From contig JBAIAC010000613.1 in NCBI GenBank assembly GCA_037349315.1, positions 1 through 64,000 on the forward strand: DNA of 64,000 bases. The letters run 5' to 3'. This DNA is from Chelydra serpentina. Lineage: Eukaryota > Chordata > Testudines > Chelydridae. Below, piece after piece: positions 1 to 9,600 of this stretch. Position 1 is the stretch's first letter, and the number at the start of each line of letters is the position of its first letter. The position numbers and the translations under genes were made by a program. The notes under the pieces were generated by a model. It was not told where the DNA came from, searched no databases, and saw only the letters and a list, made by a program, of their open reading frames with translations.

Positions 1-436
1 GGGAGTTCACAGATGTGGAGGGGATCAGCAGATGGGGAGGGGGAAGATCGAGGGGGGGGGGGATTGGAGTAGGAGAGGGGAGCCTAGGTCTCTACGGCCC
101 ATGAGGGGGGGGATTATGCAGCACGTGACCGGGATTAGCGCCGTGTGACAGGGATTACGGGGCATAGGGGGGATTAGGGGCCAATGTGTGGCTGGGATCC
201 CAGCGACTGACCTGTAGGACTTGGCAGTGCGGGCGGGCGAGAAGAGACCCGGCTGCCCACAGGGCGCGTCTGCTCCTTATGCGCAGAGTCCCCCACCCCG
301 CCACAGCCCCTGCCGGGGGTTCACCCTGCACTGGCTCAGACAGGCGGGGTCCCTCCTGCACCCCACGATCAGACGCATGCACCCACGGAGCCTCGATCTC
401 CCCCACAGCACAGAGCCAACCTCTGCGCACGTCCAG
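1..436. other. PPP1R12C intron 2, no exon seen
   Basis: GC-rich sequence downstream of PPP1R12C exon 2. I looked on the minus strand for the next ankyrin-repeat exon of this family and did not find it, so it should lie beyond the left edge. The first 60 bases are a purine-rich G-run stretch. No gene or recognisable repeat is visible apart from the edge of the 52-bp array that begins at about 437. Confidence 0.5.
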
Positions 437-1955
437 GGTAGATGGGCCCCTGGCTCTGATCCGGGGCAGGGCGGAGGCGGGATACCGGGGTAGATGGGCC
501 CCTGGCTCTGATCCGGGGCAGGGCGGAGGCGGGATACCGGGGTAGATGGGCCCCTGGCTCTGATCCGGGGACAGGACCGAGGCAGGATACGGGGTAATGG
601 GCCTGTGGTTCTGATCCGGGGCAGGGCGGAGGGGGATACCGTGGTAGATGGGCCCCTGGCTCTGATCTGGGGACAGGGCAAAGGCTGGAAACCAGGGTAG
701 ATGGGCCCGTAGTTCTGATCCAGGGCAGGGCGGAGGCAGGATACCGGGGTAGATGGGCCTGTGGCTCTGATCCGGGGCAGGCGGAGGCCAGGATACCGGG
801 GTAGATGGGCCGTGGCTCTGATCCGGGGCAGGGCGGAGGCGGGAAACCGGGGTAGATGGGCCTGTGGTTCTGATCCGGTGCAGGGCGGAGGCGGGAAACC
901 GGGTAGATGAGCCCGTAGTTCTGATCTGGGGCATGGCGGAGGTGGGAAAACGGGGTAGATGGGCCCGTGGCTCTGATCTGGGGCAGGGCGAAGGCGGGAT
1001 ACCGGGGTAGATGGCCCCTGGCTCTGATCCGGGGCAGGGCGGAGGCAGGATACCGGGGTAGATGGGCCGTTGGCTCTGATCCGGGGCAGGGCGGAGGCGG
1101 GAACCGGGGTAGATGGGCCTGTGGGTTCTGATCCGGGGCAGGGCGGAGGCGGGATACTGGGGTAGATGAGCCCGTAGTTCTGATCCGGGGCAGGGCGGGA
1201 GGTGGGAAAACGGGGTAGATGGGCCCGTGGCTCTGATCTGGGGCAGGGCGAAGGCGGGATACCGGGGTAGATGGGCCCCTGGCTCTGCTCCGGGGCAGGG
1301 CGGAGGCGGGATACCGGGGTAGATGGGCCCGTGGTTCTGATCCGGGGCAGGGCGGAGGCGGGATACCGGGGTAGATGGGCCCCTGACTCTGGTCTGGGGC
1401 AGGGCGGAGGCGGGAAAACGGGGTAGATGGGTCCGTGGCTCTGATCCGGGGCAGGGCGAAGGCGGGATACCGGGGTAGATGGGCCCGTGGTTCTGATCCG
1501 GGGCAGGGCGGAGGCGGGATACCGGGTAGACTGGCCCGTGGCTCTGATCCGGGGCAGGGCGGGATACCATGGTAGATGGGCCCCTGGCTCTGGTCCGGGG
1601 CAGGGCGGAGGCGGAAAACGGGGTAGATGGGTCCGTGGCTCTGATCCGGGGCAGGGCGAAGGCGGGATACCGGGGTAGATGGGCCCGTGGTTCTGATCCG
1701 GGGCAGGGCGGAGACGGGATACCGGGGTAGATGGGCCCGTGGTTCTGATCCGGGGCAGGGCGGAGGCGGGATACCGGGGTAGACTAGCCCGTGGCTCTGA
1801 TCCGGGGCAGGGCGGAGGCGGGATACCGGGGTAGATGGGTCCGTGGTTCTGATCTGGGGCAGGGCGGAGCGGGATACCGTGGTAGATGGGCCCCTGGCTC
1901 TGGTCCGGGGCAGGGCGGAGGCGGGATACCAGGGTAGATAGGTCCATGGGGCTGA
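437..1955. repeat. 52-bp minisatellite, about 29 copies
   Basis: Tandem units with an exact spacing of 52 bases between successive 'tagatggg' words (439, 491, 543). The unit is G-rich on the plus strand and contains GATCCGGGGCAGGGCGGAGG. It ends about 40 bases from the donor site of PPP1R12C exon 2, so it lies in intron 2 of that gene. Long open frames of 471-591 codons on the minus strand here are a by-product of the repeat and are not genes. Confidence 0.93.
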
Positions 1956-1994
1956 CCGCACCTGGCCACGCCCCACACTCCCTGCCCCACTCAC

Positions 1995-2124
1995 TGGGCG
2001 ATCTCCTTGTAGCCGCAGGAGGCAGCAACGTGCAGGGGCGTCCAGCCCTCATTGTCCGCCTGGTTCACGTCGCTCCGTTCTCCACCAGGAACTCCACCAC
2101 CTCCAGGTTCTCGTCGATGCAGGC
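1995..2124 (-). CDS. PPP1R12C: PPP1R12C exon 2 (ankyrin repeat), frameshifted
   Basis: Internal coding exon of protein phosphatase 1 regulatory subunit 12C, a myosin phosphatase targeting (MYPT) family member that binds PP1c and directs it to phosphomyosin and other actin-linked substrates. The minus strand reads ACIDENLEVVEFLVENGA, then NQADNEGWTPLHVAASCGYK, a textbook ankyrin repeat of the MYPT N-terminus. The acceptor ...CCCAG|GCC is at 2125-2126 and the donor CA|GTGAGT at 1990-1994. Exon 1 should supply complete codons up to HQ. Between the two blocks the frame slips: at about 2066-2072 one base is missing, giving ACG TGA where human PPP1R12C has T-V. The remaining residues match the family too well for an old pseudogene. 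I therefore favour a sequence error, although a real null allele cannot be excluded. Confidence 0.88.
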
Positions 2125-5100
2125 CTGGGAGGGTGGGGGGCAGAGACTGAGCAGATCCAGCCCCCCTGCTCTACCCACTAGACCCCACTCCCCTCACAGA
2201 GCCGTAGATAGAACCCAGGAGTCCTGGCACCCAGCCCTGCCATTACACGTTCCCTCACACATCCATCTGTCTGGCCCTGGGCCAAAGCAGCCCTGGGACT
2301 GGGCTGGACAGGACAGGTTAACCGGGCCCTGCCGCCCCTGGGACATGGGGCGGGGGACGTGGGATCCGGCATCAGCACCGGCTCCCAAAGCGCGGCCAGA
2401 AATAGCCAGAGGGGGGGCGGGTTCGCCTGGCAGAGGCGCTGCTCTCGCCAGCCCTGAGAGCCGGGTGCATGAACGAGCCTGCGGGGTGGGAGTGAGGGGC
2501 ACCGGGCGGTGCTGTGGAGCTCAGGTCCAGAACAGGAGTGGGGCACCCCGCCGGTGCCCCTCACTCCTGACCCGCAGCTCCCTGGTACCCAGCCCTGGGC
2601 TCCCTCCAGCCCTGCTGGTGCCCCTCAATCCCAACCCACGGCCTCCGGCTCCCCCAGCCCTGGGCTCCCCGACTCCAGACCCAAGGCAGTGAAGACAGAG
2701 AACTCCCCAAACTCATCCCCCGGGGGGTCTGGGCAGTGCCCGGGGACCACCCACCATCCTGGCACGCAGCCATCCAAGGAGCGGGAGGATTCGGAGGGAC
2801 CCGGGTGAAGCCAATCAGCAGACGGAGCGCGGGGGAGACGCCCGGCGCAGGGACCGAGAACGGGCACAAGCAGCCAGATCCCTCGGTTCTATGGGGCTGA
2901 AATCGCAAGTGGCGCTTTGGCCGGGCACCGGCAGCTTTCACCTCTCCGGCGGGCTGGGGAAAGGGCACAAACCCCCCAGCGCAGGGGGGTTCCCCCAAAC
3001 CTCCTCGCCGGGGAGCTGAACCCCAGGTGGAGCCGAGCAGCCTCCGGGGATCGGAGTCGATTTCAATTCAACCGCGGCCGTTTCATGGCAAACCGAGTCC
3101 TGGAAGACGTTGCCTCAATGGAAGATCGGGGGGAGAGGGGAGTGTGTGGATCCCCACCCAGAATGCCCTGGGGTGGAAGGATATGGGGCACCCCAGATTC
3201 ATGACTGTAGGGGGTGGGCACCCCACTCCCATGGGAAGATCGTAACAGGTTGCTGGGGCATACGGACCCGACGCTGCCTCAGGAATGGGCACCGGGAGAC
3301 CCCGAAATTCACTCTCACATGGGCACGTGCCCCAGAATTTACGCTCACTGGGGTGTGTAACCTCACGGAGGGGGAGGCTGGGCAGCACCCCTGAATTCAC
3401 ACCTCTGCCTCTCTCACCTAACAGCCCCCTCCTGTGCCCCCCCTTCCCCGCAGCTCCAGCCCCCTGTCCCCGCTCACTGACGCCCCCCCCGCCCCCAGTT
3501 CTCCTCCCTGGCTACCCCCCATTGCAGGGTTCGGGGTGGGGCCTGGGCAAAGCGCCGCACGGGGCGATGGCAACGGGGGTTGAGCTGAGGGGGGCTCCCC
3601 CTGAGGGGGGACATGCCCGGTGCCTCATTCCGCCCCCCAGGCCGGCCAGCCCCCTGAGGCAGAAGCTGTCGGCCGGCGGCCCTGCTGGGAGGAGCTGGGG
3701 GCGGAGGGAGGCCGGGGTCCAGGGAAGGAAGCCAAGCCCGTCAGGGGAATGAAGTCATGGAAAGTCAGGGCAGGGGGGACGGAGGGGGAGCTGGGAGCTT
3801 CCCTGATGAGAAACCCAGAAAAGGACTGGAACCGACTGGAGCCTAAAATAACCTCCCGGACGGGCCCTGGCATAGGGATGGGCCGGATCCTGGGGGGCTG
3901 AGGGGGCAGAGCTAGGACACAGGTGAATGGAGACAGCCCCATCCCCTGCCCTGCCAATGGGTCGCTTGTCTACAGCCCCCCCCCAGGATCACAGGCTGTG
4001 CGGGGCAGCCAAGGGCTGGGCTAGCAGGGGGCTGCAGGCCGGGAGTGGGGGCCACCAGCAGAGCTGGGGGAGCGTTGGGCTAGCAGGGGCTGCAGGGCAA
4101 GAGCCCAGGGCTGGGTGTCGGGGGCACCGGCAGGATTTGGAGGGAGGGGGCTGCTCGGTTGGAGCTTGCCGCGGCCGGTGGTGGCGCATGGTGCTCTGGC
4201 GGGGCGGCCTGCAAAGCCCGGACGGTGGGCCACAACAGGGCACCAGGCTGAGGCCTCCCCAACTCATTGCACAGCCGGGGACAAATGAGATGGGAACAAC
4301 CCGGGGCCGGAGGGGGGTCAGGGGGGGCGCTCTGTCGCTGCGCATCTGCCCCAGGCCAGTGTCAGGGGCCTCCCATTGTACTAGGTTCTGCACAGACCCC
4401 CTCCCACTCAGCCAGGCCTGGGGGTGTCCCCACATGTGGGCAGTGTGCAGACCCTACTGGGGCTGGGAGCTCTGTGTCGGGCTGGCCACTGCCCTGAAGA
4501 GCCCGTGGGCTGGGCTGGGGGAGCCCGTGGCTGGGCTAGCAGGGGGCTGCGGGTTGGGAGTGAGGGGCACCGGCAGGGCTCCTCTCTCCAGTCCACCCCT
4601 CCCCCCGAGAAACCCCACAGGGGACGGCGGACTGGAGACTGGTGGATCATCTGAACTGGGAGGTTTCTCCTGCATTTAACGCAAGGGGGGCTGGGTGCCA
4701 GGACTCCTGGGTTCTCTCCCGGCACTGGGAGGGCAGCCAAGTCTAATCCCCTTGAGTCCCTGCACCACAAAGTGCTCCTGGGGGCTGAGGCTGTTTTCCG
4801 CACTGGGCCCCCTCCCGCCCGCCTGGAATAGAACCCAGGCGTCCTGCTCCTTTTTCTGCCCCCCCCCCGCTGCTGCCTGTTCAGTCCCCTCCCCCGCAGC
4901 TACAGCCGAGCAGGTGCGGCCCTGCGGGCTGACAGGTGGAGACAGCCCCTGCCCCCCTACAGAGCGACCCCCAGTTCCCCGCATCGCATCACCCTGCCCC
5001 CGCTATTCCCAGCTCCCCCCACGGCTCCCTGCAGCCTGCCCCACAGCCCCCCCAACTTCCCCCCTCCCTGCCTCTTGCACCTGCCCCCTTACCCCGACTG

Positions 5101-5215
5101 CCCCCAGCACCTGCCCCTGCCCCAGCTTCCCTCGGCACTGACCCTGCCCCCACCCCTACAGCTCCCCCCTTGTGGGCCCGTTCGCTCCCCCCACGTCCCC
5201 TTCCCCAACTTTTCT
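2125..5215. other. PPP1R12C intron 1, no further exon
   Basis: Runs between the exon 2 acceptor and the intron 1 array; no ORF with family resemblance was found. It contains dispersed copies of a G-rich sequence around GGGAGTGAGGGGCACCGGCAG at 2485-2660, 4010-4140 and 4515-4590. The 12-base palindrome GGGCACGTGCCC, with a CACGTG E-box, is at 3321-3332. C-rich low-complexity sequence occupies 4860-5210. Confidence 0.55.
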
Positions 5216-5760
5216 CCCGGCCCCACTGACCTGCCCCCCACCCCGCTCCCTGCCAGCCCCACTGACCTGCCCCCCACCCCGCTCCCTGCAGCCCCACTGA
5301 CCTGCCCCCCACCCCGCTCCCTGCCAGCCCCACTGACCTGCCCCCCACCCCGCTCCCTGCCAGCCCCACTGACCTGCCCCCCACCCCGCTCCCTCCCAGC
5401 CCCACTGACCTGCCCCCCACCCCGCTCCCTCCCAGCCCACTGACCTGCCCCTACGGTCCTCCTCGACTGACCCTGCCCCCCCCCGCTCGCCCCAGCCCCA
5501 CTGACCTGCCCCCCACCCCGCTCCCTGCCAGCCCCACTGACCTGCCCCCCACCCCGCTCCCTCCCAGCCCCACTGACCTGCCCCCCACCCCGCTCCCTGC
5601 CAGCCCCACTGACCTGCCCCCCACCCCGCTCCCTCCCAGCCCCACTGACCTGCCCCTACGGTCCTCCTCGACTGACCTGCCCCCCCGCTCGCCCCAGCCC
5701 CACTGACCTGCCCCCCCGCTCCACTGACCTGCCCCCCACCCCGCTCCCCCCAGCCCCGCC
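5216..5760. repeat. 36-bp minisatellite in PPP1R12C intron 1
   Basis: About 13 copies of a C-rich unit containing CCCCACTGACCTGCCCCCCA, spaced 35-37 bases and ending within 10 bases of the exon 1 donor. On the transcribed-sense (minus) strand the unit is G-rich and contains CAGGTCAGTGGGG, which resembles a 5' splice site. Long frames across it in both directions are repeat artefacts. Confidence 0.9.
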
Positions 5761-5765
5761 CCCAC

Positions 5766-6037
5766 CTGGTGCAGGGCGCTGATCCCGTCCGCGTTGGTGC
5801 CGTTGACCAGGCCGGGCAGGGCCGCTCCCCGCCGGGCCCCCCCCGCAGCATGGCCCGGGCCTCGCCCAGCTCCCCCCCCGCGCAGGCGGCCAGGAACTCG
5901 GCGGCGCGCTCGAAGCGCACGGCCCGGGCGCGGGGCGGCCGCGGGGGGCCGGGCGGGGCCGGCGCCGCCTCCCACTGCCGGAGCTGCTCGCGCCGCCGCT
6001 CGCGGGCCGCCGCCGCCGCGCCCCCGTCCGCCGCCAT
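5766..6037 (-). CDS. PPP1R12C: PPP1R12C exon 1 (start codon exon), frameshifted
   Basis: First coding exon of PPP1R12C. ATG at 6037-6035 sits in AAGATGGCG, a good Kozak context. It opens MAADGGAAAAARERRREQLR and continues with RAVRFERAAEFLAACAGGEL, both characteristic of MYPT3/PPP1R12C, where the basic segment precedes ankyrin repeat 1. The exon should end NGTNADGISALHQ|GTGGGG, and this is present with the donor at 5761-5765, but one frame away from the start. The shift lies at or near a run of eight C (plus strand, 5837-5844). The exon is 272 bases, one short of a whole number of codons, whereas phase 0 is expected at the junction with exon 2. A homopolymer consensus error is the likely cause. 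The KVxF PP1-docking motif expected in this family is not visible as such; FERAAEF occupies the conserved block. Confidence 0.88.
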
Positions 6038-6260
6038 CTTCCCGGCGCGGCCCCGCCGGCTTCCGTAGCCCGCCCCCTCCCGCTGCCGGCTTCCGCTCGG
6101 CCCGGCCCCGCCCCCTCCCGCCGGCTTCCGTACCCCGCCCCCTCCCGGCTTCCGCTCAGCCCGGGCCCCGCCCCCTCCTGCTGCCGGATTCTGTACCCCG
6201 CCCCCTCCCGGCCTCCGTCCATCGCTGCCCCGCCCCTCGCCTGGTTCCGTAGGGCTCATG
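6038..6260 (-). promoter_or_regulatory. PPP1R12C: PPP1R12C CpG-island promoter, tandem GC/ETS units
   Basis: A CpG-dense, TATA-less segment directly upstream of the start codon. Four to five imperfect units of about 38-45 bases repeat CCCCGCCCCCTCCC (GC box, Sp/KLF type) next to GGCTTCCG, which on the minus strand is CGGAAGCC, an ETS core. CpG density continues through exon 1. Transcription start sites cannot be placed from sequence alone. Confidence 0.65.
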
Positions 6261-6444
6261 GGAAATGGAGTCTGCTCAGCCCAGGGCGGGGCCTGCCCGG
6301 GACTCTCCCCGCACCCCCGCCACAGCCGGGCCCCGCCCCTTTTGGCCTCACCCTAGTGGGCGGGGCGTCCTGTGTGGGCGGAGCTTCGGAGAGACCCACC
6401 CCCCCCACAAATCACACGGAGGCAGCGTCTGTGCGGGCGGGAGG

Positions 6445-6450
6445 TTTATT
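6445..6450 (-). terminator. TNNT1: TNNT1 poly(A) signal AATAAA
   Basis: TTTATT on the plus strand, AATAAA on the minus strand, lies 145 bases beyond the TNNT1 stop codon. It is the first canonical signal downstream of the stop and lies before the PPP1R12C promoter, so the 3' UTR would be about 150-170 bases. Confidence 0.8.
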
Positions 6451-6594
6451 GCCTGGGGCCGCGGGAGGCACCAGGCCCATGGGGGGGGGTCCGGGGGGAG
6501 GCTCCCCCCCCCCAGGCTGATGGGCTGCGTGGGCCGGGGGGGGGGTAGGGAGTTATCCGCGCGGGGGGGGGCAAAGGCTGCTCCGTCTCCGGGC

Positions 6595-6640
6595 TCATTT
6601 CCAGCGGCCGCCCAGCCGGCCCTTGGGGGCCCCCTTCTTG
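6595..6640 (-). CDS. TNNT1: TNNT1 last coding exon
   Basis: Encodes the universal troponin T end [12 protein letters not shown] followed by TGA (6597-6595). The acceptor CTCTCCGCAG lies just right of 6640. The first base completes the Phe codon begun in the preceding exon. Confidence 0.95.
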
Positions 6641-9600
6641 CTGCGGAGAGAAACGGGGAGGGGGCGGGTGAGAAAAGGCGTCAGCAGCGCCTCCCCCGGC
6701 CAGCTGGCCCCAGCATTCCTCCCGCCCCGCCCCCACCACGAGCCCACGGCTGCCCCCCCCCGCCGGGGGAGCTGGGAGGGGGGGAGACGCATTTTGGGGG
6801 GTTGGTCTCTGAACCAGCCCCCCCCGCCCCCCGTCCCAAGCAGGGGAGATGGATACCACGGAGGCTACTCACAATTTCTGGGCGTGGCTGATGCTGTTGT
6901 AAAGGATGTTAATCTGCAAAGGGCGGGGGGGGGGGAGAACCAGTTATTACCCAGCCTCGATTTCCCCCACCCCACCTCCCGGAGCCAGCCAGTGCCCCAC
7001 TCCTCCACCCCGGGGCTGGATGGGAGCCGGCGGCCCCTAGCGGGGACAGGCGCCCGCGCCCCGCCCCCGCCCCGCCCCGCCCTCTCACCTCGTATTTCTG
7101 GCGCTTGAGTTTCTCCATGAGGTCGAACTTCTCCGACTCCAGCTGGTGGATCCACTCGTGCAGCTCCTTGGCCTTCTCCCTGTGGGGCCGGAAGGAGGCG
7201 CTGTCGGGACCCCCTAGTCGGCCCCCCTCCCAGCAAGGGCCGGCAGCGGTGCTTGCTAGCCCCAGGGGCTCATGGGAACAAAGTGCAGAGCGTCGTGGGA
7301 AATGGGGGCATAGAAGGCCAAGGTAGCAATGGTTGGTAACCCCAGGGGATCGTGGGAAAAGGGAACAAAGAGCGGCGCATCAAGGGAAACGGACACAGAT
7401 GACCAAAGCAGCGACCCATCGGGTTGCTAACTTCAGGGGATTATGGGAAATGAGGACCAAGTGCAGAGCATCATGGGAAACGGGACCATAGTTGGCCAAG
7501 GGTTAGCCATGGTTGCTAACCCCAAGGGATCATGGGAAATGGGAACCCAGCACAGGGCATTATGGGAAATGAAGTCCCCTGAGCCCCCACCCCTGTACCT
7601 CAGCTCATCCTCCCGCATGCTGTCGATGTTTATGGGCTTCCGTCGCTCGGCCAAGATCCGGTTCTTCATCTCCCGCCCCGTCTGCCGCTTGCCCCGCTTC
7701 TGCTCGGCCTGGCAAACAGGGCGCGGGGGGGTCACATCAACACGCGCTCCCTCCAGAGGCGACCCCTCTGGGGTGGGGCACAGGGGGCTCATGATAGTGG
7801 GACCCCTCGCCCGGTGCGGAGATGCGGCTATCTCTGGGGTGGAACGCCGGGGTAGGTTATAGGGGGACCCGACGCTGAGATGCGGCTGTCTCTGGGGCGG
7901 GGCAGCTGGTGATTTTCAGACCACTCCCCATACTGCAGCAAGGGGGCCGGCCCCGAGTCCACACCCCGATCCCTGCAGCGCAGCGCCCCCCATCCAATGC
8001 CCCTCTCCCCCAAGCTCCCCGCACACCCTCCCTGACCCCCCCCTCACCTTGACCAGATAGCCGCCGAAATGAGGCATGGTGGACAGAACCTTCTTCTTCT
8101 TGGCGTCGTCTTCAGCCCGTTTCTTGGCCTCCTCCTCCTCCTTGCGCAACTTCTCTTCCTGCATGGTGGGGGCGGGGAGGGGGGGAAGCAGAGCTGTCAG
8201 CCATGTGGCTGGGGGGGGCACAGACTGGAGGGGACGACCCCCCCCCCAGCCCAGGAGGTGGGGGGACTCACCGCTAGCTTGGCCTGGCGTTCCCGCTCCT
8301 TCTCGGTCCGGAACCGCACCTGCTCATTCCGTTCCGCTCGGCGGCGCTCCTGCCAGGGGCCCGGGGACCGGTCAGGGCATGGCCGGACACCCGCAGCGCC
8401 CCCCGGCCGGCCCCACCTCTCCTCTGGAACCCACAATCCGCCTGGCATGCCCCCCCAGTACCCACAATTCCCTGCCCTGCCCCCCAGTACCCACAATCCG
8501 CCTGGCATGCCCCCCCCCGGGGCCGGTACCCACAATTCCCTGCCCTGCCCCCCAGTACCCACAATCTGCCTGGTACATCCCTGGTACCCACAATTCTCTG
8601 CCCCGTCACCCACAATCCCCTGCCCCCGTACCCACAATCCGCCTGACATGCCCCCGGTACCCACAATCCCCTGCCCTGCCCCCCATACCCACAATCCACC
8701 TGGCACAGCCCTGGTACCCACAATTCCCTACCCTGCCCCCCACTCACAATCCCCTGCCCCCCATACCCACAATCCACCTGATATGCCCCCAGTATCCATA
8801 ATCCACCTGCCATGGCCCCCTACCCACAATCCGCGTGGCACTCCCCCCCTACCCACAATCCCCTGCCCTGCCCCCTGGTACCCACAATCCGCCCGGCACA
8901 CCCCTGGTACCCACAATTCCCTGCCCTTGCCACCCAGAACCCACAATCCCCTGCTCTGCCCCCCATACCCACAATCCACCTGTCATGCCCCCCCAATCCC
9001 CTGCCCTGCCCTATGTACCCACAAAACTGCCCCCCCCGTGCGCCCCAGAACCCACAATTCTCTCCATCAGGCCGATGAGCTCCTCCTCCTCCTTCTTCCT
9101 CTGCTCGAAGTGCACGTCGATGAGCGTCTGCAGCTCCAGCAGGTCCTTCTCCATGCGCTTGCGGTGAATGTCCTGGGGGGCGGAGAGCGCGTGACCTGGG
9201 GGCAGCCCATGCGGGGGGGGAGCGCCCCCTGCTGAGCGCCTGGTCCTCGCAGCCCAGCGCCCCTGCTGACCCCTTACCCTGCTCCCCGCAGCCCAGCGCC
9301 CCTGCTGACCCCTTACCCTGCTCCCCGCAGCCCAGCGCCCCTGCTGACCCCTTACCCCGCTCCCCGCAGCCCAGCGCCCCTGCTGACCCCTTACCCTGCT
9401 CCCCACAGCCCAGCGCCCCTGCTGACCCCTTACCCCGCTCCCCGCAGCCCAGCGCCCCTGCTGACCCCTTACCCCGCTCCCCGCAGCCCAGCGCCCCTGC
9501 TGACCCCTTACCCCGCTCCCCACAGCCCAGCGCCCCTGCTGACCCCTTACCCCGCTCCCCGCAGCCCAGCACCCCCTGCTGAGCCCCCGCCCCACTCCCC

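Noticed and set aside
155..2052. Minus-strand frames of 471-591 codons
   Set aside because: They arise from the 52-bp minisatellite. 52 is not a multiple of three, so all frames cycle through the same stop-poor unit; they overlap a real exon only at one end.
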